NCBI GenBank assembly: GCA_024103495.1
Contig: JAGFIQ010000146.1
Location: 1-32,879 of the forward strand
Reading direction: 5' to 3'
DNA: 32,879 bases
Source: Aridibacter famidurans
GTDB taxonomy: Bacteria > Acidobacteriota > Blastocatellia > Pyrinomonadales > Pyrinomonadaceae
Under the pieces are notes generated by a model, which saw only the letters and a list, made by a program, of their open reading frames with translations, ran no database searches and was not told where the DNA came from. Position 1 is the first letter of the stretch; each line of letters starts with the position of its first letter. Both the position numbers and the translations under genes were made by a program. Of this stretch, positions 22,529 through 29,184 are shown piece after piece.

Positions 22529-24772
22529 TCACCATTCTATCGTACGCATCGCGGCGTCGAGCTCGATCGAGTAAAAGCGCTCGAAGTCGCGGACAAAGTA
22601 CATCGTCTTTCCGTCGGGAGAAACGAACGGGAACACATCGAAACCGCCGATGTTGATCGTCGGTCCGAACGGCTTTGCCTCCGACCACTTCCCGTCCATC
22701 TTGCGACTGACATATATGTCGGAAGTCCCGCGGCCGGTGAGCGGATCGCGCGCGCCGGCGTCGATGAAGATCAGGTCATTCGTCGGACCCGGCGAGCCCC
22801 CGGACGAGTTCAGACCCGGCGTGCTCCTTATGATCTGTTCGACTTCGGCGAACGGTTCCGGAGCGTCGAAGCCTTCGCCGTTCCATTTCGCATGGAGTGT
22901 GACCGTGTTCCTCCAGTCCGGAGTCGTCCTTCGGAAGAAGAGGTCGCCGTCCCAGCCGAACTCGACCCACGAATGGTAATCGCCGAGTTTGTTGACGGAG
23001 CCGAGAAACTTCGGCTTGCCCCAGCCGTCACCATCCCTCTCGGCCATCCAGAGGTGCGAATTCGGTTTGTCCGACGTATCTCCCGCAACGGGCCTGTACG
23101 ACGCGAAGACCATCCTCTGTCCGTCATTTGAGATCGCCGGATAGAGATCGGAGAAATCGCCGCCTAGATCGATCATCTCGGCCGGACCCCACTTCCCTTC
23201 CTTTCTCGAAGTCCGGAAGATCCTGTACTGCTCGCCCTGCGGAGCCGTGCGTTTGAAGAAATAGAGCGTTTCGCCGTCGGGCGTGAACGAGCCGCGGTAG
23301 ACGCCACCCTGAAGCGATGGATCGTCGTCGAGAAGCTTCGGCCGCTTATCGAACGCGGCGCGGAAACGCGGACGGATCTCTTCGAGCGTCGCATCGATCG
23401 CCTCCTTCGAAAACCACTGGCCGCGGACCATCACGCCGGTTATCTTCCGCGTGCTCGAAATGTCTTTGAGTGGATCGGCGTCAAGAAGAACAAGATCGGC
23501 TCTCTTGCCCGGCTCGATCGTGCCGGCGCTGTCTAGCTCGCCGAGGAACTCCGCCGGATGCCTAGTCGCCGATTCCAGCACCGCATAGTTCGAAAGGCCC
23601 GCTTCGCGAAGACTCTCTAGTTCGCGGTGCAGCGTGTACCCGTACAAAAGGAACCATTCCGGAGCGTCGGATCCCGCCATCACCTTGCCACCGGCGTCGT
23701 GGATAGCCTTTACAAGCTTGTTGCGGTACTCGACGTACTTCTTCCGACGCGCTTCCGCCGGTGGGTTCTTCCAGAACTGCGCCCTCGGTCCGCCCATCTC
23801 TTCGCGGATCCTGTCCGGGATGAATCCGTGGTCGGGACTTTCCGCGATCTCTTCGTCCGTCTGCCCGGTTCCGAAGGCCCTCTTCAGAAATGTAAGTGTC
23901 GGGACGGTGAAAAGGCTCTTCTCGGCGGTCAATCTCGCGAGTTCGGGGATCTTTTTCTCGTCGAGTACGTCGAGGCTTTCCCACGCTTCGGGCCTCCATA
24001 CGAAGACGCCCGATGTCGAACCGGCCAGGCCCGAGCCTTCGGGGATCATCGCTTCGAAGTAGCCGTCGAGATGCTCGACTTGCTGGCCCGCATCGAGCGC
24101 GGCTTCGAGCCCGACCTGGCGGTCGACGTGCCCGATCACGCGTATTTTCTGCTTCTTCGCTTCATCGATCACCGCATCGTACACCTCGCGGGAGATGAAG
24201 AACGTGAGCTTGATGAAGTCGAACCGGGCTGCCTTGGCCCTTCGAACTGCCTCGCGGGCCTCCGCCGCGTTCGTCGCCACGTAGCCGTTGAAGATCTCGC
24301 CGAAGCTTCGTCCGGAGATCTGTGGACTTGCCGCGTAGATCGTGGGGCCGAGAAGACGCCCAGCGTTGATCCGGTCGCGAAGGCCTATGTGTTCAGGGGT
24401 CCCGATCATAAGCCTGACGGTCGTCACTCCGTTTGCCAGCATCACGCGCAGCTCGTCGCGGGCGAGCTCTTCCGGGAAGTCGTAATCAGAGAACAGATGC
24501 GCGTGCATATCGGCGAGCCCGGGGATCAGGAACTTCCCCCGGCCGTCGATCACTATCGCACCAGCCGGGACTTTTCCGTTTTGGGAAACCGCGGCAATCT
24601 TGCCGTCAAACACAACGACCGTCGCGTTCGGGATCGTCCTCTCGCTATCCATTGGAATGACCGTAACGTTCGTGATCGCAAACGTTACGGCAAACGGCGG
24701 TTGTGCCGCGACGAGTCCCGCTGCTGCGAACACTACGAGAAAAATAAATCGCGCAGTTCTGAGTAGTTTCAT
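22529..24772 (-). CDS. Secreted amidohydrolase with C-terminal PD40/TolB-like propeller
   Basis: A 747-residue protein with a signal peptide ('MKLLRTARFIFLVVFAAAGLVAA'). Residues about 35-465 are an amidohydrolase: 'IDGRGKFLIPGLADMHAHLF' (HxH metal ligands), 'VIGHVDRQ', 'EHLDGY', 'VMAGSDAPEW', and 'ATRHPAEFLGELDSAGTIEPGKRADLVLLD'. The remainder (about 490-747) is a WD40-like PD40 propeller ('YRGSFTPDGETLYFFKR', 'YPAISNDGQRMVFASYRP', 'FPFVSPDGKTMYFVRDF'). The order amidohydrolase-then-propeller is less usual than the reverse. ATG 24772 is chosen for the signal peptide and GGAG upstream. It starts 11 bp after the cytochrome gene. Confidence 0.88.
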   Translation of the reverse strand: MKLLRTARFIFLVVFAAAGLVAAQPPFAVTFAITNVTVIPMDSERTIPNATVVVFDGKIAAVSQNGKVPAGAIVIDGRGKFLIPGLADMHAHLFSDYDFPEELARDELRVMLANGVTTVRLMIGTPEHIGLRDRINAGRLLGPTIYAASPQISGRSFGEIFNGYVATNAAEAREAVRRAKAARFDFIKLTFFISREVYDAVIDEAKKQKIRVIGHVDRQVGLEAALDAGQQVEHLDGYFEAMIPEGSGLAGSTSGVFVWRPEAWESLDVLDEKKIPELARLTAEKSLFTVPTLTFLKRAFGTGQTDEEIAESPDHGFIPDRIREEMGGPRAQFWKNPPAEARRKKYVEYRNKLVKAIHDAGGKVMAGSDAPEWFLLYGYTLHRELESLREAGLSNYAVLESATRHPAEFLGELDSAGTIEPGKRADLVLLDADPLKDISSTRKITGVMVRGQWFSKEAIDATLEEIRPRFRAAFDKRPKLLDDDPSLQGGVYRGSFTPDGETLYFFKRTAPQGEQYRIFRTSRKEGKWGPAEMIDLGGDFSDLYPAISNDGQRMVFASYRPVAGDTSDKPNSHLWMAERDGDGWGKPKFLGSVNKLGDYHSWVEFGWDGDLFFRRTTPDWRNTVTLHAKWNGEGFDAPEPFAEVEQIIRSTPGLNSSGGSPGPTNDLIFIDAGARDPLTGRGTSDIYVSRKMDGKWSEAKPFGPTINIGGFDVFPFVSPDGKTMYFVRDFERFYSIELDAAMRTIEW

Positions 24773-24783
24773 CACGGCCGCTC

Positions 24784-25290
24784 CTATTGCATGTTGGTCG
24801 CCGGCTTGACCTGCCCCCTGTGACACGTCGTGCAGTTGACGACCGCCTGCCTCCCGCCAAGGCTTTCCATGTTCTTCAGAAGGTCCGAAGTTATCTTGCC
24901 CATCATCACGTGCATGTCGCGCGCGATCTGCTTTTGCGGCTTGGTGTCGGACGACCATTCATCGGGCGTGTGGCAATGCGTGCAGTCGACGCCCAGCGAC
25001 CGGCTGTATCCGAACTGCATCACCGCGAGAAGCCTTCCGGCGGGCATCTCGGCAAGGTTCTTCACGTTCTTGAAGACCTTGCCGGCAGGTTCGTTCTCGC
25101 GGCCCTTGATCGATTCTCGCAGTTTCGCTACCGCACCGGCCTGATCGAAAGCTTCTGGTGTTGGAGTCGGAACCTCAAGACCGCCGCGCGGCACTGCAGA
25201 GGACCGAGCGGTTGCGTAAAAGAAAACGGACGCCGCAAGACAGAACAAAAGCGCGGCAGCCGTGAGCTTCGCGCGGAAGGGATTCGCCAT
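24784..25290 (-). CDS. Diheme c-type cytochrome, reaction-centre cytochrome-like
   Basis: A 168-residue protein with an N-terminal signal/anchor (residues about 7-28). It has two heme motifs, C103-T-H-C106-H107 and C153-T-T-C156-H157. 'AEMPAGRLLAVMQFGYSRSLGVDCTHCH' and 'ARDMHVMMGKI' before the second motif resemble the photosynthetic reaction-centre cytochrome c subunit family, where each heme has an upstream Met ligand helix (here M91 and M129/M130 as candidates). Such domains occur widely in non-phototrophic Acidobacteriota. It is the first gene of the operon leading to amidohydrolase, DUF362 protein and serine hydrolase. GAGG precedes the ATG. Confidence 0.85.
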   Translation of the reverse strand: MANPFRAKLTAAALLFCLAASVFFYATARSSAVPRGGLEVPTPTPEAFDQAGAVAKLRESIKGRENEPAGKVFKNVKNLAEMPAGRLLAVMQFGYSRSLGVDCTHCHTPDEWSSDTKPQKQIARDMHVMMGKITSDLLKNMESLGGRQAVVNCTTCHRGQVKPATNMQ

Positions 25291-25638
25291 GGCGTTTACC
25301 TCGTATTCGAGTTTACGTGGGTTCAGATGTTCATTCTGTGCTGGTGATGTCGAGTATACGGGAGTACCGCAAGGAAGGTTCAGGGAAGTGAGGGAGAAAC
25401 TTGTTGATTTCTTCGGCTCCGTTAGGAGCCCAATGTCTCTAGAAAGGCGACCTTAAACCTGAGCCGCGCTGCGTCACGAGCGCAAACTTGTAGAGATAAC
25501 TTCAGCCCCGATGTGGCTGGGGTCGAGTCGGAACAATATCGTAGAAACCGAATCCGTCTCCCTAAGAACCTTTGCAAGTGAACAACCGCAGGCCGTTCGA
25601 GCAGGCATTCCGAACAACAAACTGAACAGGAGAAAGTT
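25291..25638. other. Divergent intergenic region, cytochrome c / ARPP-1
   Basis: No gene is seen in these 348 bp. Position 25414-25450 carries a copy of the CGGCTCCGTTAGGAGC repeat. CAGCC-ccgatgt-GGCTG near 25503 resembles the CAGCCCC-gacg-GGGCTG hairpin near 26893. AGGAGA lies just before the ATG at 25639. No certain promoter was identified in either direction. Confidence 0.6.
25414..25525 (+). repeat. Dispersed repeat copy 1 (CGGCTCCGTTAGGAGC family)
   Basis: Begins CGGCTCCGTTAGGAGC-CAATGTCT at 25414 and shares AAGGCGA (about 25444), GAGCGCAA (about 25478) and TTCAGCCCCGA..GGCTGGG.TCG (25501-25525) in the same order as the copy at 26805-26916. The right inverted arm seen in the downstream copy is absent or badly degraded here. 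Confidence 0.75.
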
Positions 25639-26706
25639 ATGAATTCACGAAGGACGCTTTCAGCCTGTGCTGCGGCACTGTCGCTCGTAGCAGCGTTTTC
25701 CGCAGCATATTTCTATTGGCAAACGGACGAAGAAACGGAGGCCGGATCGGATTTCCGTTTTGAAACCATCGATACTTCCGAGGGCCCTTATTCGAGGATC
25801 TCAGGGCCGTTTACCTTCAAGAATCTCAGCGTATTTCTGGTCCACGGCGAAGATACGCTTCCGGGCAGGATACCTGTGCCTCTTTCCTCGGCTCTCGAAC
25901 GCGGTCTCGTCGTTGTCCGTGAAACGGGAGAGGTCAGCCGGCTGACCATCGAGAACGTTTCAGCCAAGGAAGAGGTTTTCGTACAAGCCGGCGACATCGT
26001 AAGGGGCGGGAAACAGGATCGTGTGATCACTGTGGACCTGATCGTTCCTGCGAGATCCGGTCAGATCGCGATCGATTCGTTCTGCGTCGAACAAGGACGT
26101 TGGAACCAGCGGGGAAGTGAATCGGCCGTCGTTTTCGATTCTTCGGAGGATTACGCTCCTTCTAAGGAGTTCAAGGTCGCCGCAAAACACGCGGGCTCAC
26201 AGCAAAGTGTCTGGGACAGCGTCGCAAACACGCAGTACAGCCTGAGCGAAGCGGCCAATACGAACGTGGCTTCGGATGTCTCGAAATCAAGCCTTCCCTT
26301 GTCGCTCGAGAACGAGACGGTACAAAATCTGTCGTCAAAGTATCGGAGCTCGCTGGAAGGCATCATTGAGGATCAGGAGAATGTTATCGGGTTCGTATTT
26401 GCAATAAACGGAAGGATCAACAGCGCCGAAACCTATGGTTCCAGCGAACTGTTCAGGAGGATGTGGCCAAAGCTTCTGCGTGCAAGTACGATCGAAGCAG
26501 TCTCCAATTCGAACGGCACCTCGGTATCCGGTCCCAAACCGGCGGAAATCGAAGCATTTCTAAGACACGCCGGCGACGCGTCTGTCTCAGACAAGCGGCG
26601 GGTCACCGACCGTGTGACGATGCTCACAAGAGAACAGCACGATTCACTTCTGATCGAATCCTTGGATAGAAGGGAGATGCTTCACCGGAGTTACATAAGA
26701 AAGTAG
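25639..26706 (+). CDS. ARPP-1 (DUF6569)-like protein with N-terminal membrane anchor
   Basis: A 355-residue protein. Residues about 8-27 are a signal or membrane anchor. The core carries the set I associate with the ARPP-1/DUF6569 family: 'NLSVFLVHG' (62-70), 'ALERGLVVVRETGEVSRLTIEN', 'VFVQAGDIVRGGKQDRVI' (GGKQDR at 123-128), 'SFCVEQGRW' (148-155), 'VWDSVA', 'VIGFVFAINGRINSAETYGSSELFRRMWPKLLRA'. The motif order is complete, so it is intact. Members have no firmly known activity. It has AGGAGA before ATG, its own terminator (26729-26757) and copies of one dispersed repeat on both sides, which makes it look like a single-gene cassette. Confidence 0.8.
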   Translation: MNSRRTLSACAAALSLVAAFSAAYFYWQTDEETEAGSDFRFETIDTSEGPYSRISGPFTFKNLSVFLVHGEDTLPGRIPVPLSSALERGLVVVRETGEVSRLTIENVSAKEEVFVQAGDIVRGGKQDRVITVDLIVPARSGQIAIDSFCVEQGRWNQRGSESAVVFDSSEDYAPSKEFKVAAKHAGSQQSVWDSVANTQYSLSEAANTNVASDVSKSSLPLSLENETVQNLSSKYRSSLEGIIEDQENVIGFVFAINGRINSAETYGSSELFRRMWPKLLRASTIEAVSNSNGTSVSGPKPAEIEAFLRHAGDASVSDKRRVTDRVTMLTREQHDSLLIESLDRREMLHRSYIRK

Positions 26707-26728
26707 AAATGTGGCGGGTTTAGATCCG

Positions 26729-26757
26729 GAGGCTGTTCCAAAGGGCAGCCTCTTTTT
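26729..26757 (+). terminator. Intrinsic terminator after ARPP-1
   Basis: GAGGCTG (26729-26735) pairs with CAGCCTC (26746-26752), followed by five T. It is 23 bp past the stop and resembles in sequence the terminator after dps. Confidence 0.85.
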
Positions 26758-26804
26758 CATTTCTTCTCTATTCTCGCAAGCCGCCCCGCGAATTTGAACC
26801 TCCT

Positions 26805-26961
26805 CGGCTCCGTTAGGAGCGCAATGTCTGTAGCAAGGCGATTCTGAATCGACCCCGCACTCCGGTAGGAGCGCAATCTGCGCAATGAACATTCAGCCCC
26901 GACGGGGCTGGGATCGCTGTTCACGAACCTGTGCTACAGACATTTCGCTCCTACGGAGCCG
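26805..26961. repeat. Dispersed repeat copy 2 with ~30-bp terminal inverted arms
   Basis: The left arm (26805-26835) begins CGGCTCCGTTAGGAGCGCAA. The right arm (26932-26961) is its reverse complement with one indel and one mismatch. Inside are a partial third copy (CTCCGGTAGGAGCGCAATCT near 26860) and a CAGCCCC-gacg-GGGCTG hairpin (about 26893-26911). It is gene-less and shares its internal order with the copy at 25414-25525. Confidence 0.85.
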
Positions 26962-27033
26962 GCGCCGCTTTGTTTGCTAAGAGCAATCCGTTGCCGCCCG
27001 CTTCAGCGGGGGCCACTTATGGCATTCAAGATC

Positions 27034-27714
27034 TCAGACCTCATACCTCAACGGATCGTCCACTCCCGCATCTCGAAATCCCCTAAGACGAAGCGCGCAG
27101 GAATCGCAGGTTCCGCAGGCAAGTTCTTCGTTCCGGTAACACGACCAGGTGAGCTCCAGAGGCGCTTTCAGCTCCATCCCCATCCTCACGATCTCCGCCT
27201 TGGAGAGTTGTATGACCGGAGTTCTTATCGAGATCCGCGTCCCAGGCCTCGTGCCTTCGGCAACCATCGCCTGGAACGCGCTGAAGAATTCCGGGCGGCA
27301 ATCGGGATATCCGCTCGAATCCTCCGCGACCGCTCCTATGTAAATAGAAGGAGCGACGATCACCTCAGCCCAGCTGACCGCGATGCAAAGCAGGTTCGCG
27401 TTTCGGAACGGGACATAGCTGGTGGGAATGTCATCGCTTTCGAGATCGGCTTCGGCGACCTCGATCGCTTCGTCGGTCAGCGATGAACCGCCGATCTTCG
27501 CCAAGTGCGCGATTGAGACTTCCAAACGTTTTTCAACTCCGAAGTAGTCGGCAATGTCGTTGAACGCTTTTCGCTCTCTTGCTTCCGTCCGCTGGCCGTA
27601 CGAGACGTGCAGGAACGCGAGCTCGTCCGCCTCGCGGTCGGCGACCGAGGCGGTCACGCACGAGTCCATACCTCCGGAGACGAGGCAAACCGCTGTCTTG
27701 CGTTCAAGGTTCAA
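27034..27714 (-). CDS. queC: 7-cyano-7-deazaguanine synthase QueC
   Basis: A 226-residue protein. 'CLVSGGMDSCVTA' has the ATP-binding PP-loop (S13-S18), and 'SYGQRTEARERKAF', 'YVPFRNANLL', 'GAVAEDSSGYPDCRPEFFSAF' and a zinc site from 'WSCYRNEELACGTCDSC' complete the QueC pattern. It converts 7-carboxy-7-deazaguanine to preQ0 in queuosine synthesis, directly after QueE, encoded upstream. The only possible start is TTG at 27714, because an in-frame TGA lies two codons upstream (27718-27720). That TTG and the next codons are formed by GTTCAAG heptamers (read as TTGAACC), and no ribosome binding site is seen. The N-terminus is therefore reshaped by the repeat, though the PP-loop is intact. Confidence 0.93.
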   Translation of the reverse strand: MNLERKTAVCLVSGGMDSCVTASVADREADELAFLHVSYGQRTEARERKAFNDIADYFGVEKRLEVSIAHLAKIGGSSLTDEAIEVAEADLESDDIPTSYVPFRNANLLCIAVSWAEVIVAPSIYIGAVAEDSSGYPDCRPEFFSAFQAMVAEGTRPGTRISIRTPVIQLSKAEIVRMGMELKAPLELTWSCYRNEELACGTCDSCALRLRGFRDAGVDDPLRYEV

Positions 27715-27935
27715 GGTTCAAAGTTCAAAGAATGTGTCGGAAGCCCGACCGTCAGGAAGGGCTACCAATCTATGTTCAAAGTTCAAAGAATGTGTCGGAA
27801 GCCCGGCCGTCAGGGAGGGCCACCAATTTATGTTCAAGGTTCGACGTTCCAAGATCAAAGAAGAAAGTGCCGGCTCCAGTTCCTTGCGATCAGGAATTCG
27901 ATACGCGCTTCTTTGAACCTTGAACCTGGAACTAT
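27702..27935. repeat. Heptamer-bounded repeat filling the queE-queC junction
   Basis: The right side (on the minus strand, the queE side) has GAACCTT, GAACCTG, GAACTAT (27915-27935). The left side has GTTCAAG, GTTCAAG, GTTCAAA, GTTCAAA (27702-27729), in inverted orientation. Between them lie two 58-bp tandem units (27716-27773 and 27774-27831) carrying GAAGCCCGACCGTCAGG, then a partial third array (27832-27866). The queE TAG stop (27932-27934) and the queC TTG start (27714) both lie inside the repeat. Confidence 0.85.
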
Positions 27936-28579
27936 CTCCCGCGCGCGTCCTCCCCCCACACGAACTTGTGGATCTGGAGATTGAGCCGCACATTCATTCC
28001 GCTACCGGCGACCGCTTCAGCGATCTCGGACAAATGCGGCGAACCGTGCACGGGTGAAACAAGGACGGCTTTCGCGCGCTTCTCGAGCGAATACTTCCCT
28101 ATCACATCCTTCGCCCATTCCCAGTCTTCGAGATCCGCGACGACGAACTTCACCTCGTCCTTTTCCCGGTTCAAATTCTCGAGGTTCGGCCAGTGGTTCC
28201 TCTCCGCCTCGCCAGATGCCGGGCACTTCACATCGAGTATCAGAGCCGCGCGCTTATCTACGTCCTCCGTCGAGACATAGCCGCCCGTTTCGATCAGGAC
28301 CTCGTATCCCCTTTCACAGAGCTCCTTTATAAAAGGAAAAACATTCTTCTGCGCGAGCGGCTCGCCGCCTGTGACCTCGACCAGCCCGCAGCCGAAATCA
28401 TCGAGCTTCGCGAAGATCTCTTCGAACAGGATCTTCTCGCCGCCCGTGAACGTGTACTCCGAATCGCACCAGACGCACCGCATAGGGCACCCGGTAAGCC
28501 TTACAAAGCTGCAGGGCCTGCCGGCGTGCGTCGATTCGCCCTGCACGGACAGGAAGATCTCTGTGACCCGGAGTTCCAT
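27932..28579 (-). CDS. queE: 7-carboxy-7-deazaguanine synthase QueE
   Basis: A 215-residue radical SAM protein. The N-terminal 'SVQGESTHAGRPCSFVRLTG' is followed by the cluster motif C31-x3-C35-x2-C38 ('CPMRCVWCDS'), 'VEVTGGEPL', 'LIETGG', 'ILDVKCP' and C-terminal 'LNLQIHKFVWG'. All are QueE signatures. The enzyme contracts the ring of 6-carboxytetrahydropterin to 7-carboxy-7-deazaguanine, the substrate of QueC encoded next. QueD and QueF are not in this window. No clear ribosome binding site is seen before ATG 28579. Its TAG stop is contributed by the adjoining heptamer array. Confidence 0.93.
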   Translation of the reverse strand: MELRVTEIFLSVQGESTHAGRPCSFVRLTGCPMRCVWCDSEYTFTGGEKILFEEIFAKLDDFGCGLVEVTGGEPLAQKNVFPFIKELCERGYEVLIETGGYVSTEDVDKRAALILDVKCPASGEAERNHWPNLENLNREKDEVKFVVADLEDWEWAKDVIGKYSLEKRAKAVLVSPVHGSPHLSEIAEAVAGSGMNVRLNLQIHKFVWGEDARGR

Positions 28580-28626
28580 TGCGGAGATTCTAGCAGTTGA
28601 GCGGGAAGCAGGTAAGCCGCGCGGGA

Positions 28627-29055
28627 TCAGAAGAGGTTCGACCAGATGTACGCATTCAGGACCTCTCCGATCCCGAACGAGAGAAGGTTAGCGACAACGA
28701 TCACCGCGAACGCCCGCAGCCAGGCGCCGGAGGTGAATCCTTCCGTGCCTCTGAATGCCAGCCAGAACAGCACGCATTCCGCGAGCGGCGCGAATGTCTC
28801 CGCCACGAGTAGATAGACCGGCCGCGAATAGCCGTACATCAGCGCGGGAAGCACGAGCACGACTACGGGATATGTGCAGGCGGTCAGCCAGAGTCCCGCC
28901 GCGAGCCGTTTCTTCCATCCGAGAAGCTTCGGAAGGAAGAGAAGAAGGATCGGCGCCTCGATCAGAACCGTCGCCGTGTACCCGAGCGGCAGGAACAGCC
29001 AGAGCCATTCTAGCCCGCCTCCGAAACCTCCGCCTGCGATGTCGAAGATGTACAT
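28627..29055 (-). CDS. Small multi-pass membrane protein of unknown function
   Basis: A 142-residue protein with four hydrophobic segments: 'LEWLWLFLPLGYTATVLIEAPILLLFLP', 'LAAGLWLTACTYPVVVLVLPALMYG', 'YLLVAETFAPLAECVLFWLAF' and 'AFAVIVVANLLSFGIGEVL'. No family was recognised. The start is uncertain: ATG 29055 is used, but a GTG at 29079 would add eight residues and neither has a good ribosome binding site. It precedes queE by 47 bp on the same strand and may share its transcript, which by itself does not show a role in queuosine or precursor transport. Confidence 0.65.
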   Translation of the reverse strand: MYIFDIAGGGFGGGLEWLWLFLPLGYTATVLIEAPILLLFLPKLLGWKKRLAAGLWLTACTYPVVVLVLPALMYGYSRPVYLLVAETFAPLAECVLFWLAFRGTEGFTSGAWLRAFAVIVVANLLSFGIGEVLNAYIWSNLF

Positions 29056-29105
29056 AGAAAAATGCCGGGAGTTTATCACACCCGGCGAGTCGACAAGTAA
29101 ATAAA

Positions 29106-29172
29106 GGAAAGGCGCCGCTGGAGACCGGCCCTGAACCCGGGCCGTGGCCTTTCGGCTCGACGGCGCCTTTCC
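29106..29172 (-). terminator. Branched RNA structure / terminator after the VIT-VWA gene
   Basis: A perfect 12-bp closing stem pairs GGAAAGGCGCCG (29106-29117) with CGGCGCCTTTCC (29161-29172). On the minus-strand transcript it encloses GCC-GAAA-GGC (29147-29156) and CGGCCC/GGGCCG (29126-29131 with 29139-29144), giving a three-way junction. It is followed in the transcript by TTTATTT. It starts 12 nt past the gene's stop. It could be an elaborate terminator or a separate structured RNA. Confidence 0.6.
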
Positions 29173-29184
29173 GCTGCCAGCGCC

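Larger units (their letters stand above)
26707..27033. other. Repeat-rich gap between ARPP-1 and queC
   Basis: No gene is seen. From left to right it contains the ARPP-1 terminator, a 157-bp element with ~30-bp inverted arms (26805-26961), and a GC-TTCA-GC hairpin (CCCGCTTCAGCGGGGGC, about 26997-27013). Confidence 0.7.

Noticed and set aside
23627..24766. 379-codon plus-strand open frame opposite the amidohydrolase
   Set aside because: Antisense shadow with Arg-rich composition; the minus strand has a signal peptide and full amidohydrolase motifs.
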